The position numbers and the translations under genes were made by a program. From Girardinichthys multiradiatus (Eukaryota > Chordata > Actinopteri > Cyprinodontiformes > Goodeidae), in contig NC_061815.1 in the NCBI RefSeq assembly GCF_021462225.1, forward strand, positions 47,281,873 to 47,345,872: 64,000 nt of DNA. Reading direction: 5' to 3'. The notes under the pieces are model-generated. The model ran no database searches. It was not told where the DNA came from and worked only from the letters and a program-made list of their open reading frames with translations. Shown here one piece after another: positions 1-10,971 of this stretch; the first letter of the stretch is position 1, and each line of letters opens with the position of its first letter.

Positions 1-405
1 CCACGAACATCTTCCAAATTGAAGTAAGCAGATGGCTAAATCATGTTGTTGGGGGTGTTATGCTGCAGAAGTGAGTGCTGTACTTCAAAAAATAGATGGC
101 ATCATGAGAGAAGAACATTATGTGGTTATTTAGAAGCAGGATCTCAAGAAATCAGACAGAAAGGTAAAATTTGTGGCTCCAATGGATGTTCCAAATGGAC
201 AATGACCCTAAGCACTCTGCCAGATCAGTTACAGAATGGCTTAAGAGCAAGAAAGTCAATGTTTTAGAGTGGTTATGACAAAGGCCTTAATAAAAGGTGT
301 GTTAGCAAGGCAGCCAACAAACCTGACTCAGGTTAACCATTTCTTTCAGGAGGAATGGGCCAAAATTCCTGCAAACTATTGTGAGAAGGTTGAAGAAATG
401 TAAAA
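1..405 (+). pseudogene. Tc1-like transposase relic, C-terminal part
   Basis: Broken plus-strand reading frames carry recognisable Tc1 transposase remains: a block around 40-60 like the ..IMLWGCF.. region, 'FQMDNDPKH'-like DNA at about 192-220, and a QEEWAKI-like string at 349-365 near the C-terminus. No frame stays open for more than about 74 codons, and the start lies left of the window. It belongs to a different Tc1 lineage from the elements at 4058 and 12050. Confidence 0.75.
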
Positions 406-432
406 AAAAAAAAAGTTTGATTTAACTCATAC

Positions 433-584
433 ACATTCAATTCAATTCAGTTTATTTATATAGTGCCAATTCACAACACATGTCTCAAGGCACTTCACAA
501 CAGTCAGGTACATGCATTCCAATTAATACTAACAATTGAACAGTGCAGTCGGAGTTAGCTTTTTATTCAAATTGGATAAAAACA
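433..584 (+). repeat. Interspersed repeat R1, truncated copy
   Basis: This copy starts with ATTCAATTCAGTTTATTTATA and the 'AGTGCCAATTCACAAC' block, and matches the longer copy at 55432-56450. It stops abruptly at 582-584, where Tc1 sequence begins. The family is common in teleost genomes, but I cannot assign its class. Confidence 0.7.
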
Positions 585-1284
585 CTGCCGCTGTTTCTGG
601 TTCAAAAGTGGCTTGACCTGGGGAATGCGGCACCTGTAGCCCATTTCCTGCATACGCCTGTGCACGGTGGTTCTGGATGTTTCTACTCCAGACTCAGTCC
701 ACTGCTTCCGCAGGTCCCCCAAGGTCTGGAATCGGCCCTTCTCCACAATCTTCCTCAGGGTCCGGTCACCTCTTCTTGTTGTGCAGCGTTTTCTGCCACA
801 CTTTTTCCTTCCCACAGACTTCCCACTGAGGTGCCTTGATACAGCACTCTGGGAACAGCCTATTCGTTCAGAAATGTCTTTCTGTGTCTTACCCTCTTGC
901 TTGAGGGTGTCAATAGTGGCCTTCTGGACAGTAGTCAGGTCGGCAGTCTTACCCATGATTGGGGTTTTGAGTGATGAACCAGGCTGGGAGTTTTAAAGGC
1001 CTCAGGAATCTTTTGCAGGTGTTTAGAGTTAACTCGTTGATTCAGATGATTAGGTTCATAGCTCGTTTAGAGACCCTTTTAATGATATGCTAATTTTATG
1101 AGATAGGAATTTTGGGTTTTCATGAGCTGTATGCCAAACTCATCCGTATTAAGACAATAAAAGACCTGAAATATTTCAGTTAGTGTGCAATGAATCTAAA
1201 ATATATGAATGTTAAATTTTCATCATGACATTATGGAAAATAATGAACTTTATCACAATATGCTAATATTTTGAGAAGGACCTG
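585..1284 (-). mobile_element. Tc1 transposon family T1, truncated copy 1
   Basis: Only the transposase 5' half and right terminal repeat remain. The right terminus ends ...GAGAAGGACCTG at 1284, followed by TA. The ORF (ATG at 954-956) gives the paired helix-turn-helix region, with the GRKKCGRKR link at about residues 49-57, then VKPLLNQKQRQ. After that the sequence runs into repeat R1 and the catalytic domain is missing. This copy keeps the VKPLLNQKQRQ segment that is absent from the two near-intact copies at 4058 and 12050. Confidence 0.9.
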
Positions 1285-1654
1285 TATACTTCCTTAGTAT
1301 TGGGTAGATGTGTTTTTATCCAATTCTAATAAAAACCTAACTTCTGACTTTTAAGAAAGTAACTATAAAAATAAATATAATCAGTATAAAAGTATGGAAG
1401 ACAAACGCCTTAAAACACAAGTCTACTGACTTGGAAGTCAAACAGTTTTGGAGTAATTATGCCATTTTTCATTATGTGAGATTTAAAAGATGGTCTGTTG
1501 TATAAAGCAGAATCTGTAATACAATCAACATTGAATTAAAAACATACACTGTGTGTGTGTGTCAGAAATGATCTAAATGCAATTATTCATTAGACATAAA
1601 GCCATTTGGCAAACAGTGTGGCCACACAAAGTCCAAGTTAGAAGCACAACTCAC
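1285..1654. other. rxfp1 intron 2, no further feature
   Basis: AT-rich sequence with a short TG repeat at about 1550-1562. No rxfp1 exon 3 is visible here or further left in the window. Confidence 0.5.
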
Positions 1655-1792
1655 CACAGTTCTCCTCATCAGCCTGATTTCCACAGTCATCTATGCCGTT
1701 GCAGTGCAGGAGCTGCGGGAGGCAAACTGTCAGATTGCCACAGGGAAAATATCCAAGTGGGCAAGTCGCCTTCTCTTCTGTGGTATTGAGTG
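1655..1792 (-). CDS. rxfp1: rxfp1 exon 2: LDL-receptor class A module of the relaxin receptor
   Basis: This 138-bp minus-strand exon has a pyrimidine-rich acceptor ending ATTACAG (1793-1800) and a GTGAGT donor (1649-1654). Both edges are phase 1. It encodes one LDLa module with all six cysteines, including [27 protein letters not shown] and GNQADEENC. From knowledge of the family, this matches the N-terminal LDLa module of RXFP1 more closely than that of RXFP2 (PQLLHCNG and GNQADE are RXFP1-like). RXFP1 is a plasma-membrane Gs-coupled receptor for relaxin, and its LDLa module is needed for receptor activation. The acidic calcium-binding cluster ([10 protein letters not shown]) and an N-glycosylation sequon (NLT) are present. 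The residue just before the third cysteine is Val, where human RXFP1 has Lys. The remaining exons are not in the window. A teleost paralogue such as an rxfp2 copy is the main alternative. Confidence 0.9.
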
Positions 1793-3447
1793 CTGTAATC
1801 AAAGCAGAAAGTCACAGAAAATATGTTTTAAGGCAACATTTCCATAGAACGTTTTAATCAAAACACTCCAGAGATCCTTTTCTAAGATTTTTGAATAAAG
1901 AACTTTTTGCATAGTTCTTGTTAAGCTGCTATTTTTTCTTTGCAGTTTTTCTGACTAAGCTGTTGTACACTCTGCAGAAGGAGGTAAAACTGTGACAAAT
2001 ACAGAACAAAATTCTTCATTCCAGCAACACAGATGGACTAACTCATAATCTGGGAAATCACCCTTATGCCTTTGGTTTAAAATACAATAAACATGCAAAT
2101 GAGAAGAAACCTTTGAACTGTGAATTAGACCTATAAAACAAGTTCAATGGCAATCATTAATGAGTGACAAGATGTATAATTTTGCATATTGATAATGAGT
2201 AGTCTAAAGGCTTGGTGACTCTGTCCTTTCAGTGTGCTTCATTTAGATATGCCACAATATCCTCCCCAAGATTATCCCTGCTATTATATTAGGGGGCCAC
2301 CTGCATCCTGGTCCCCCATGAAGGTCAAGTTCATTCTGTCTCTGTATGGTAAAGTTCTTTTAATAACTTTGCAAAAAACATAATTTGTTTTAACAATCCC
2401 TGTTTTTTTCTGAGAATAACAGCAAAAATGTCAGTCATGCAGTGCAATATTTTATGGGTTGTTCTGTGAATTTCATGCAGCTACTGACATGACAAAGCAG
2501 AGAGGTAACAGGAAATTGGGTAAAGATTGACTACACTTAAACTGCGCTTTCAAAAACATTCAGCAAAGGCTGCCATATAATTAAAAGGCTTTGTGAATGA
2601 CAGATACATTCTTTCATCCTGTAGTGACAGTCTCAGATTTTTCTGCCTTCTCAGTAAATCTGTTGTGTTAACACTTAAAAGCAGAGGAATTTATGAAGGG
2701 TAATAGCCCACAAAAGCATTAAAAATAAAGCATGAATCATTGATTACATTTAATTAAGAAATTTTAAAATTTTGCTCTGCTGCACAAATATTTTCAAATA
2801 CAGTAGTCGATTAACTCATTGCTTAGGTTAGTTGACAGTTAAATAAAAATAAAAAATAAAAACAGAAAAAATCTGTAAAATGTCCCTCCAACAATTGCAA
2901 TAATTCATGATGAACAACAGCTACATGTTCTGTTGGCCAACAGCACAGCGTGATCACCTCAAATGATTTTAACCCATGTCTCTGGAGACAGCGTGTAAAA
3001 GTCAAGTGTTGCCGAGTTGCAGCACTATTAACACTCAACGAGTTTACAAACACGTCAATGCAGAAAAGATTACAATTTACAGTAAGAAAAAATTAAGGCC
3101 TCTTTCTGGTAATCCAAATGGGTCTAAGATCCATAAGCAGCCATTTTTAACCAGTTATAAGTTTAAAGTATTAAAGCTGAACTGCTGGTTGCCTAAGAGG
3201 TTGTTTGCACCCAACGCTAAGAAGTATTCTGATTGATCTGATTCTAAAAGAGCAGATTTTTACAAAGCAGCTTCTGTAATATATTTTAAGAACACATCTC
3301 TGCAAGCAGTCTTATGACCAGATTATATTTGCTTACTGCAGATGCAAATGAATAAAAATTTTAAGTATCATGCCACCAATATAGTTCTGTTTAGAAGGTT
3401 ATGGATATTCAGCATAAAAATAAAATTTATTTTGAAAGCTTACATCT
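1793..3447. other. rxfp1 intron 1, first unassigned stretch
   Basis: AT-rich DNA without a recognisable exon, RNA gene or transposon. The short ORFs here lack homology signals that I can recognise. Confidence 0.5.
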
Positions 3448-3893
3448 TCAGAATCAGTTTTATTGGACAAGACTGTGTGCACAAACAAGGAATTTGACTT
3501 TGGTTTCGCACATTCACAGCACACAGACATTAGGTATAAATATATAAACTTTAGAGGAAGTAAAAAAAGAATAAACATGTGTGTATGTACAGTATTTTTT
3601 TATGTAAAAGATTAGAAAATAAAAGAGGAAAGAAACTTTCTCTGTGGCAGCGGCTTTTTGCCATCAGTGCTCTGTAGTGCCAACCTGAATGTAAAAATCT
3701 AAACTGGATGTATCCAGGATGTGTGGGGTCTGCAGAGATTTTGACAGCCTATTTCCTGAGCCTATACCTATGCAAGTTCTGGAGGAAGGGAAGGTCAGCC
3801 CTGACGATTCTCTCTGTAGACCTAATTGTTTGTTGCGGGTTGGACCTGTCCTGTTTTATGGATGAACCAAACCACAGTGTTCATTGTGCACAA
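3448..3893 (-). mobile_element. Rex1-like LINE 3' end, degenerate
   Basis: This is the reverse complement of the 3' part of the Rex1-like element at 58645-59543. Shared blocks include the RT C-terminal string around 3842-3875 (encoding VWFGSSTKQD in the better copy), the 'TGTGGGGTCTGCAGAGATTTT' region at 3720-3741, and the 3' end with CAGAATCAG at 3450-3458. The frame is broken and the 5' part is absent. Confidence 0.8.
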
Positions 3894-4025
3894 AACAGAC
3901 TGAGCTGTCTGGACACAATGACAAGAAGTATGGCTGGAGAAGTCATGGTAAGGCTCTTTATCTTAAGAACATGATACCAGCTGTCAAGCATGGCAGTGGT
4001 AGCATCATGCTGTGGGTCAACAATC
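3894..4025 (+). pseudogene. Tc1-like transposase fragment
   Basis: The plus-strand frame reads GHNDKKYGWRS and then VKHGSGSIMLWV, the usual run into the 'VKHGGGSIMLWG' block of Tc1 transposases. It is a small fragment of another Tc1 lineage, wedged between the Rex1 relic and the Tc1 element that starts at 4058. Confidence 0.75.
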
Positions 4026-4057
4026 TGGTGAGAGAGAGACTAATTTATATATGTATA

Positions 4058-5622
4058 CAGGTCCTTCTCAAAAAATTAGCATATTGTGATAAAGTTCATT
4101 ATTTTCCATAATGTCATGATGAAAATTTAACATTCATATATTTTAGATTCATTGCACACTAACTGATATATTTCAGGTCTTTTATTGTCTTAATACAGAT
4201 GATTTTGGCATACAGCTCATGAAAACCCAAAATTCCTATCTCACAAAATTAGCATATTTCATCCGACCAATAAAAGAAAAGTGTTTTTAATACAAAAAAC
4301 GTCAACCTTCAAATAATCATGTACAGTTATGCACTCAATACTTGGTCAGGAATCCTTTGGCAGAAATGACTGCTTCAATGCGGCGTGGCATGGAGGCAAT
4401 CAGCCTGTGGCACTGCTGAGGTCTTATGGAGGCCCAGGATGCTTCGAAAGCGGCCTTTAGCTCATCCAGAGTGTTGGGTCTTGAGTCTCTCAACGTTCTC
4501 TTCACAATATCCCACAGATTCTCAATGGGGTTCAGGTCAGGAGAGTTGGCGGGCCAATTGAGCACAGTGATACCATGGTCAGTAAACCATTTACCAGTGG
4601 TTTTGGCACTGTGAGCAGGTGCCAGGTCGTGCTGAAAAATGAAATCTTCATCTCCATAAAGCTTTTCAGCAGATGGAAGCATGAAGTGCTCCAAAATCTC
4701 CTGATAGCTAGCTGCATTGACCCTGCCCTTGATAAAACACAGTGGACCAACACCAGCAGCTGACACGGCACCCCAGACCATCACTGACTGTGGGTACTTG
4801 ACACTGGACTTCTGGCATTTTGGCATTTTCTTCTCCCCAGTCTTCCTACAGATTCTGGCACCTTGATTTCCGAATGACTTGCAGAATTTGCTTTCATCCG
4901 AAAAAAGTACTTTGGACCACTGAGCAACAGTCCAGTGCTGCGTCTCTGTAGCCAAGGTCTGGGGAATGCGGCACCTGTAGCCCATTTCCTGCACACGCCT
5001 GTGCACAGTGGCTCTGGATGTTTCTACTCCAGACTCAGTCCACTGCTTCCGCAGGTCCCCCAAGGTCTGGAATCGGCCCTTCTCCACAATCTTCCTCAGG
5101 GTCCGGTCACCTCTTCTCGTTGTGCAGCGTTTTCTTCCACACTTTTTCCTTCCCACAGACTTCCCACTGAGGTGCCTTGATACAGCACTCTGGGAACAAC
5201 CTATTCGTTCAGAAATTTCTTTCTGTGTCTTACCCTCTTGCTTGAGGGTGTCAATAGTGGCCTTCTGGACAGCAGTCAGGTCGGCAGTCTTACCCATGAT
5301 TGGGGTTTTGAGTGATGAACCAGGCTGGGAGTTTTAAAGGCCTCAGGAATCTTTTGCAGGTGTTTAGAGTTAACTCGTTGATTCAGATGATTAGGTTCAT
5401 AGCTCGTTTAGAGACCCTTTTAATGATATGCTAATTTTATGAGATAGGAATTTTGGGTTTTCATGAGCTGTATGCCACAATCATCCGTATTAAGACAATA
5501 AAAGACCTGAAATATTTCAGTTAGTGTGCAATGAATCTAAAATATATGAATGTTAAATTTTCATCATGACATTATGGAAAATAATGAACTTTATCACAAT
5601 ATGCTAATATTTTGAGAAGGAC

Positions 5623-5625
<3 letters not shown>
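4058..5625 (-). mobile_element. Tc1 transposon family T1, copy 2, near full length
   Basis: This 1568-bp element is bounded by CAGGTCCTTCTCA.../...GAGAAGGACCTG and flanked by TA on both sides (4056-4057, 5626-5627), the Tc1 target duplication. Each terminal repeat is about 200 bp. The left one holds two copies of an internal motif: TCTCAAAAAATTAGCATAT (4066-4084) and TCTCACAAAATTAGCATAT (4239-4257). This is the IR/DR layout that Tc1-group transposases bind. One intact transposase ORF lies inside on the minus strand. The right flank is a (TA)21 tract, so insertion into TA-rich DNA is likely. Confidence 0.95.
4335..5297 (-). CDS. Tc1 transposase, 320 aa, intact reading frame
   Basis: The protein catalyses cut-and-paste transposition of its element in the nucleus. 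Residues 1-110 form the paired-type DNA-binding region with two helix-turn-helix parts (the first around 11-44) joined by GRKKCGRKR (49-57). The DDE catalytic domain follows: D134 in LFSDES, D224 in FQHDLAPAH and E259 in NPIENLW, with 34 residues between the last two (DD34E, typical of Tc1). The frame is open from MGKTADL to the terminal GFLTKY. At 320 aa it is shorter than a usual Tc1 transposase (about 340), because 14 residues retained in copy 1 (starting VKPLLNQKQRQ) are missing after IPQ at 111-113. The gap is in frame, between the DNA-binding and catalytic domains, so activity is uncertain. Confidence 0.92.
   Translation of the reverse strand: MGKTADLTAVQKATIDTLKQEGKTQKEISERIGCSQSAVSRHLSGKSVGRKKCGRKRCTTRRGDRTLRKIVEKGRFQTLGDLRKQWTESGVETSRATVHRRVQEMGYRCRIPQTLATETQHWTVAQWSKVLFSDESKFCKSFGNQGARICRKTGEKKMPKCQKSSVKYPQSVMVWGAVSAAGVGPLCFIKGRVNAASYQEILEHFMLPSAEKLYGDEDFIFQHDLAPAHSAKTTGKWFTDHGITVLNWPANSPDLNPIENLWDIVKRTLRDSRPNTLDELKAAFEASWASIRPQQCHRLIASMPRRIEAVISAKGFLTKY

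Positions 5626-5667
<42 letters not shown>
5626..5667. repeat. (TA)21 microsatellite
   Basis: A 42-bp uninterrupted TA run directly follows the right terminus of Tc1 copy 2, and a short CA-rich stretch follows it. It may be a remnant or later expansion of the TA-rich target site. Confidence 0.95.
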
Positions 5668-5670
<3 letters not shown>

Positions 5671-5687
5671 TCACACACAGTATATAC

Positions 5688-5765
5688 AGTACAGACACAC
5701 CTTCTCATTGAAAGAGTTGTCTTGATTTTCATGACTATGAATATTGTAGCTTCACACTGAAATCA
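5688..5765 (+). mobile_element. Solo terminal-repeat fragment of another Tc1 family
   Basis: The block reading ACAGTACAGACACACCTTCT, followed by TTTTCATGACTATGAATATTG, resembles the terminal repeat of the non-autonomous Tc1 element at 51757-52225 (TTTTCATGACTATTTACATT at 51808-51827). No internal sequence follows. Confidence 0.6.
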
Positions 5766-5911
5766 TTAGCCTTATCGCATAATTGCCTAAGTCATATTTG
5801 AACGTTTTTGAAAAACAAGAAAAAACATTTTTCAGGAAGCAAAAAATATTTTTAATCGATTTTGTAGCAGTAAGCCAGAATATGACTTAGGAAATTATGC
5901 TATAAGGCTAA
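5766..5911. mobile_element. Hairpin-forming MITE-like repeat
   Basis: A 32-nt arm at 5766-5797 (begins TTAGCCTTAT, ends AGTCATAT) is the inverted complement of 5880-5911 with only two mismatches. About 82 bp of AT-rich sequence lies between the arms. This fold-back structure is typical of small non-autonomous DNA elements. I do not recognise the family and see no clear target duplication. Confidence 0.6.
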
Positions 5912-7854
5912 CAATATCACAAATCAACCTGCTCACAAAAAACTTTTAAAGTCATTAGAAATAATATTTGAAATAAATTATTAAAAGCCCAAACTCAATA
6001 TAAAATCCAAACTCATAATGATAGTATATAAACTTTTGCCCAAAATGTTACATGGCCATATATGTAAAACACAATAATAGAGGAGTGAAAGTTTGTTTGA
6101 TGATAAATTAAAAATGTTTCACATAAACAAAGTAGTTACTACTTCCATGCATCAATTGTCTGTACAAGATGGGTTCTGGATGTTGCTACGTTTTCATTAG
6201 AACTATGACCAATACACAGCTTTGCTCGATGCATCCAGGCTGTGCAGCTAATAGCTGCTTCCTGGTTTGAGGCACAGCAGTGACAGCTACTTGTTCACAG
6301 AAGTAGCAGCGGGGATTTCAGTGAATTAGACCGGCCGTTTGTTTGGACTCAACTTAATTCACAATGTGTGTTTTGCACAAAATAGATAAGCTGGAAAAAA
6401 GATCCTGCTGAAAATTGGCTGCTTAGAAATAGCAACCACAGGCGAGGATATGGTTCACATTCACAATGTAACAGAATGTGTCCACAACCCTAAGAAGCAA
6501 ACTCTGAATGTGGCCTGAGCTCGTGAAGCTGTGTCCTCAATGTGTCGCAAATGCATTTACACCTGTACTCCGCTGTTCCCTTGTAATCTGATCAAGCAGG
6601 ATACATGTCTGCACCAGACATAAACTGCTTCTAAAGAAGGGGGTGCATTATGCAAGCTGATGTGATTTTAAACTACCTTGAAGGATTACAGAAGAAGGGT
6701 GGCTTCAGTTTTAGTTAAATGTGAGCTGCTGCATTGTTTAGCTTAAGAATAGTTGACGTTGAAAATTACAAAAGATGCATAGCATCATTTGAGGCAAATC
6801 TAAAAGCACCTCATTGGGAAGATGGGGACAGGAAAACAACGCCAAAGAAATTATTTTTTCAGGTGCTGGGCAAGTAGCAGGAGATGTAAACACTCTAAAG
6901 GTTCATTACATTTTATTTTGCTCATCATCCAAGGATACTTGGAGCACTTATGGATATTAGACAGACATTATACTATTGGACCTCCAGGGAATTGTAAAAC
7001 ACCTCTTGAGACAAATACAATGATGAAACCCTGCCATACCCTTTAGCATTTGCCACAAAGGTCAAAACAGTTTCCTTTCTCTTAAACTCGTACATCACAA
7101 AGACATGGACAAGGAAGCCTTGTAAATGACTGGCTTTCCTGAACATTAAAGTCCCAATGCCTTATGTAAAATGTCAAAGTTCTACAATAATCATGAATCC
7201 TATTATGGTCACAAAATAAAGGAAAGGATATTTCATGATGGCTCAGCTAAACCAAATCCAAATATAAAAGCCTTACCCTCAGCAAGTAGTCATCAAACAG
7301 GCCTATTGAAGTCACTTTAAACATTCATGATCATGTTGATGTTTTGCTTAATAATGAAAAAATAATGTATTCATGAAGAACAAATAAAGCTGCATTGTTT
7401 ATATTTCTACATCTCAAGTAGCTTTGTTACAGTAATTACTTTTTGAGTCGGAAGACAGAGCACGCAAAAAAGCAACAATTATGGGTTATTTTTGTCTTGA
7501 CCTAAGGTTGTATTAGTATTAGGAACCATTTCAATAGCTGTAATTCACAGTCCCCACTGCATCTCTATTGAAGCACTCCTTCAAATTCTGACCTTTGCAA
7601 CAAAAAAACAAATAAAATAGCAATGGCCTCAATGCCAAATTTAGCAGATACAAATTTCCTGTTCCTTCCTTGCATTTATCCCTCTTTTATGTCAGCAGTT
7701 TTATGCCTCAGGGCAGTGTACACATTTTCTAGATCTTACCATGTCCTAAAACTTTTTAATCTAACCCCAAGTACAAAGAGACCACCCAGTAGATTCCACA
7801 CATTTTATTTTTTAAACACTAATAATGGTAAATAAGTTGTAGTTGTTTTTGTGT
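5912..7854. other. rxfp1 intron 1, unassigned stretch
   Basis: No exon, transposase or RNA gene recognised. The ORFs of 60-75 codons here are AT-rich and show no motif. Confidence 0.5.
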
Positions 7855-8515
7855 CTGACTTTTTCAGTCTGTTTATATTGGGGAGAATTTGGCCCACTCT
7901 TATTTACAATATTCCTTAAGTTCCTATGGAGGTTTGCAGACATTTGTTTGTGCATAGATATCTTTAGGTCCCACTATAGCATTTCGAAGTTGAAGTCTGG
8001 ACTTTGACTGGGCTGTTGCAACACCTTGATTCTTTTCTTGTTCAGGCATACTGTTGTAGATTTGCTGGTGTGCTTTGGATCATAGTCCTATTTAATGACT
8101 CTGTTTTAGACAAACTTCAACTGCACGATAAATGGCCTCACATTTCACTCTAGAATACTCTAGCAAACAGTTGAGTTCATGGTCAACTAAATAATTGCAA
8201 GGTGCATACATCCTGCAAAAAAAGCCCAAATTACAACCGCCTCACCTCCATACTTGACGGTTGGAATGAAGTGTTTTGCTGAGATGTTGTGTTTGTTTTC
8301 TCTAAATATGACACTACATTATGGTAAAACATTTCTGCTTTGGCCTCATCTGTTTAAGACATTGCTCTAGCAGTCATGTGCTTCCATCAAAACTGTGCAA
8401 AACTAAGTCATACTGCCAAGAGGCTCCTCAACAGTCCAAATAAGCTATACTTGTTTAGTCTTTTTCTAATTGTCTTGTTGTGAACTTTAAAATGCCTGTG
8501 ACATCGAATTTGTAT
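7855..8515 (-). pseudogene. Tc1/mariner transposase relic
   Basis: On the minus strand the segment near 8228-8262 reads KYGGEAVVIWAF, the decayed form of the 'VKHGGGSVMVWGCF' block of Tc1/mariner transposases. Upstream DNA at 7985-8020 encodes the reverse of the 'QSKSRLQL' target region (GTCTGGACTTTGACTGGGC on the plus strand). Many stops and indels are present and no intact ORF remains. Terminal repeats could not be located. Confidence 0.65.
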
Positions 8516-10655
8516 GATAAATCAAAGGAAATCAATGAAAGGAAACATTGATCAGCGCTTTGAGTGCCTTGTTGCTGAAAAGCACTATATAAGTAAACTT
8601 GACAAAATATTTTTTTACAAAGTTAATTTATGTTGTTGAAAGGAACCGTTGTAAATTTCACAAAAAAAGGCACCTTCTGACTACTCCTTTGCAATTTTGT
8701 TGCACTGTTTTATGAAGTGAAAGTGGAACCTTGGCATGTAACCTGACAACGGGTGCAATGGCCAACATGGACAGTAGCGAAGAATCTGATGTTTCTGTAG
8801 ATATATTACACTCACTAATAGAGAGACACGAACCATAGTCAGAAGAAAGTCAGCTGTCATCAGGTGCCAAAGCACAAGTTTTGGGCGCAGCTCCTTATAT
8901 ATAGGAGCCACTGGTAGAGCCGAGAGCACCACCTGGCAGTGAAACAACTGGAGGTGAAGCTCAGCAGCATGGAGCAGTAGCAGCAGATACAACAGGTGTT
9001 AAAAGATTTAAAGATACTTCTTGATGTGTAATTTTTTTGTTAAAATCTTTAGAGAAACATTTATTTAAATATAACATATGCATGTGTAATATATCTTATT
9101 TTAATAATAATAATTTCTGATTATTATTAATAATAATTTCAAATTTTAAATTATTAACAATGACTACCGATATCTAAATGTACTTTTGCGACAAGGAAAT
9201 GTTTTTACCTGCTGAGCCCTGATCCGTTTAGCAACAGGAAGCAACAACCTTCTCTTTGGCGATCTTTTCCCATCAGATGCTCTGAACAGCGTGGCTATAA
9301 CATCTGCTTCAACACTCTCCTTCGTCTTTAAAATATCCCGACCTCCGACATAATTTCTCTTGTGAATACAGAGGTTTCTTGTTCGAAGTAGTTTGCTACT
9401 ATCAGAAGTCCTCTGATCACAGCTGGCTGTGCTTGGTGGGACCAGCCCATCTCTACCTCCTTAGTTCTCCAGTTCTGATCCAGGCAGCTCTGATCCTCTT
9501 TGCTTCAGGAAAGTGGTGCAGACTAACGGCTGCTGTCGCAGTATTGCTGCCACCACCAGCAGCAATGCAACGCTTCAAAAATATTAATGCTGTTTTTAAT
9601 GCAACTTGTCTTCTTCCTGAACAGTTTATCATTGAAGCACATGATGAAAAGTTCCCCTTTCATGTAATTTCCGGACGACTTTGGACTTGCAAATTTCAAC
9701 AACAAAATATGCCGATTTAGTGTCACAATTTTCTTTTAATACGTCTTTAAAATTAATATCATGTCAATTACTGCCCAATTTCTTCAATATTGAGATGTTT
9801 TCATTCAATTTCACAAGCACTTTAACATGCTTATTGATTCCAAGATGGAGCTATTGGGTTTTGTGCATCATTTATCTGACTGAAGTTGGTGAAGTTTTTA
9901 CCCAACTGTGCTTCTGAAATATTAGCTGCTTAGTTGAGATGAAAACTGATGAATGCACAGGGCTGCATTTTGTGTTAAAGTTACAGATGGATTTATTTCT
10001 TTTCTTTCACATTTATGCTTCCCTGTCAGTTGTCTTAAGAGAATATAAGCATTTTATACCTATTGCTAAAGTGTATAATCTTGATTCCAGTCGACATAAA
10101 ATGAAAGTAAAATGGTAACAAAAAGCCAGAGACAAATTAATTTTATATCGAATACATAAATAAATGTTTTAGTAATCACCTCTGAAAGAAAAAAAAAAAA
10201 ACACTGGAGAACCCAAGAATGGCAGGTGTGTTCATTATAAATGTTTCATGTAACCTGGAAGTGGAATGGGTTATGTGACTGACTCAGCTGCTTCACAGGT
10301 TGAGGTCTGGTAGAAGCAGTTATTTTGCTTTCTCAAGGGAGCATAAAGACAGAAAAGGTGAAACAGAAAATCCCTAAAGTCAAATGTTAATCTTTCTTTA
10401 TCTTTTTGCTGTGGAGGAAGACTTGTGCTAAAGCCTATTAGTAGGATTAGAGATGGGAAAGGTGAATCCAGGTGAGATAGTGCATATAATTTCTAATTCA
10501 GGTACTCATCTATGACAGAGTAAGTTTGCACCAATTTTAAAATGCAAGATACTTTTAGGCACAGTATTGCTTGTCCTGGTTGATGCCGATTTCCAGTTTT
10601 CTTCGAGGTCTGACGAAAAACTAATGTTTTTATCCTAAGGTTAAATAAAGGTTTA
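8516..10655. other. rxfp1 intron 1, unassigned stretch with a weak ORF
   Basis: Mostly AT-rich DNA. The 8680-8990 and 9200-9720 segments are somewhat richer in G+C. They carry a 103-codon minus-strand ORF and a 113-codon plus-strand ORF (9379-9720), neither with a motif that I recognise. They may be worn leader regions of a transposon. Confidence 0.4.
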
Positions 10656-10658
10656 ACA

Positions 10659-10679
10659 TAAATAAATAAATAAATAAAG
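10659..10679. repeat. (AAAT)n microsatellite
   Basis: Five tandem AAAT units (TAAATAAATAAATAAATAAA). Confidence 0.85.
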
Positions 10680-10971
10680 ATTTAACACACTGGGTTTTTT
10701 GATATATGTAGTAGTTTGAATCTCTTCTTTTCTTTCTGCTCTCGGTGAAAGAGGACGCTTTTCTCTGTCTTCCTCACCCTCCCATATCTGCCCTGCTTCA
10801 GCTCTGTGTCTTGTCTTTTTTTTGGAGCCTTTTTTTGCATATTTTCCAAAATTCTGAGTTATGGATTTGGTCAGCTGGTCTCTCAATGCAATTGATCAAA
10901 TTTTCTCAACGAGAAGACAGGGTTAAGGGGAAACCTCTTGTCCAGACAGGACATTTTTCTCCGGATACACG

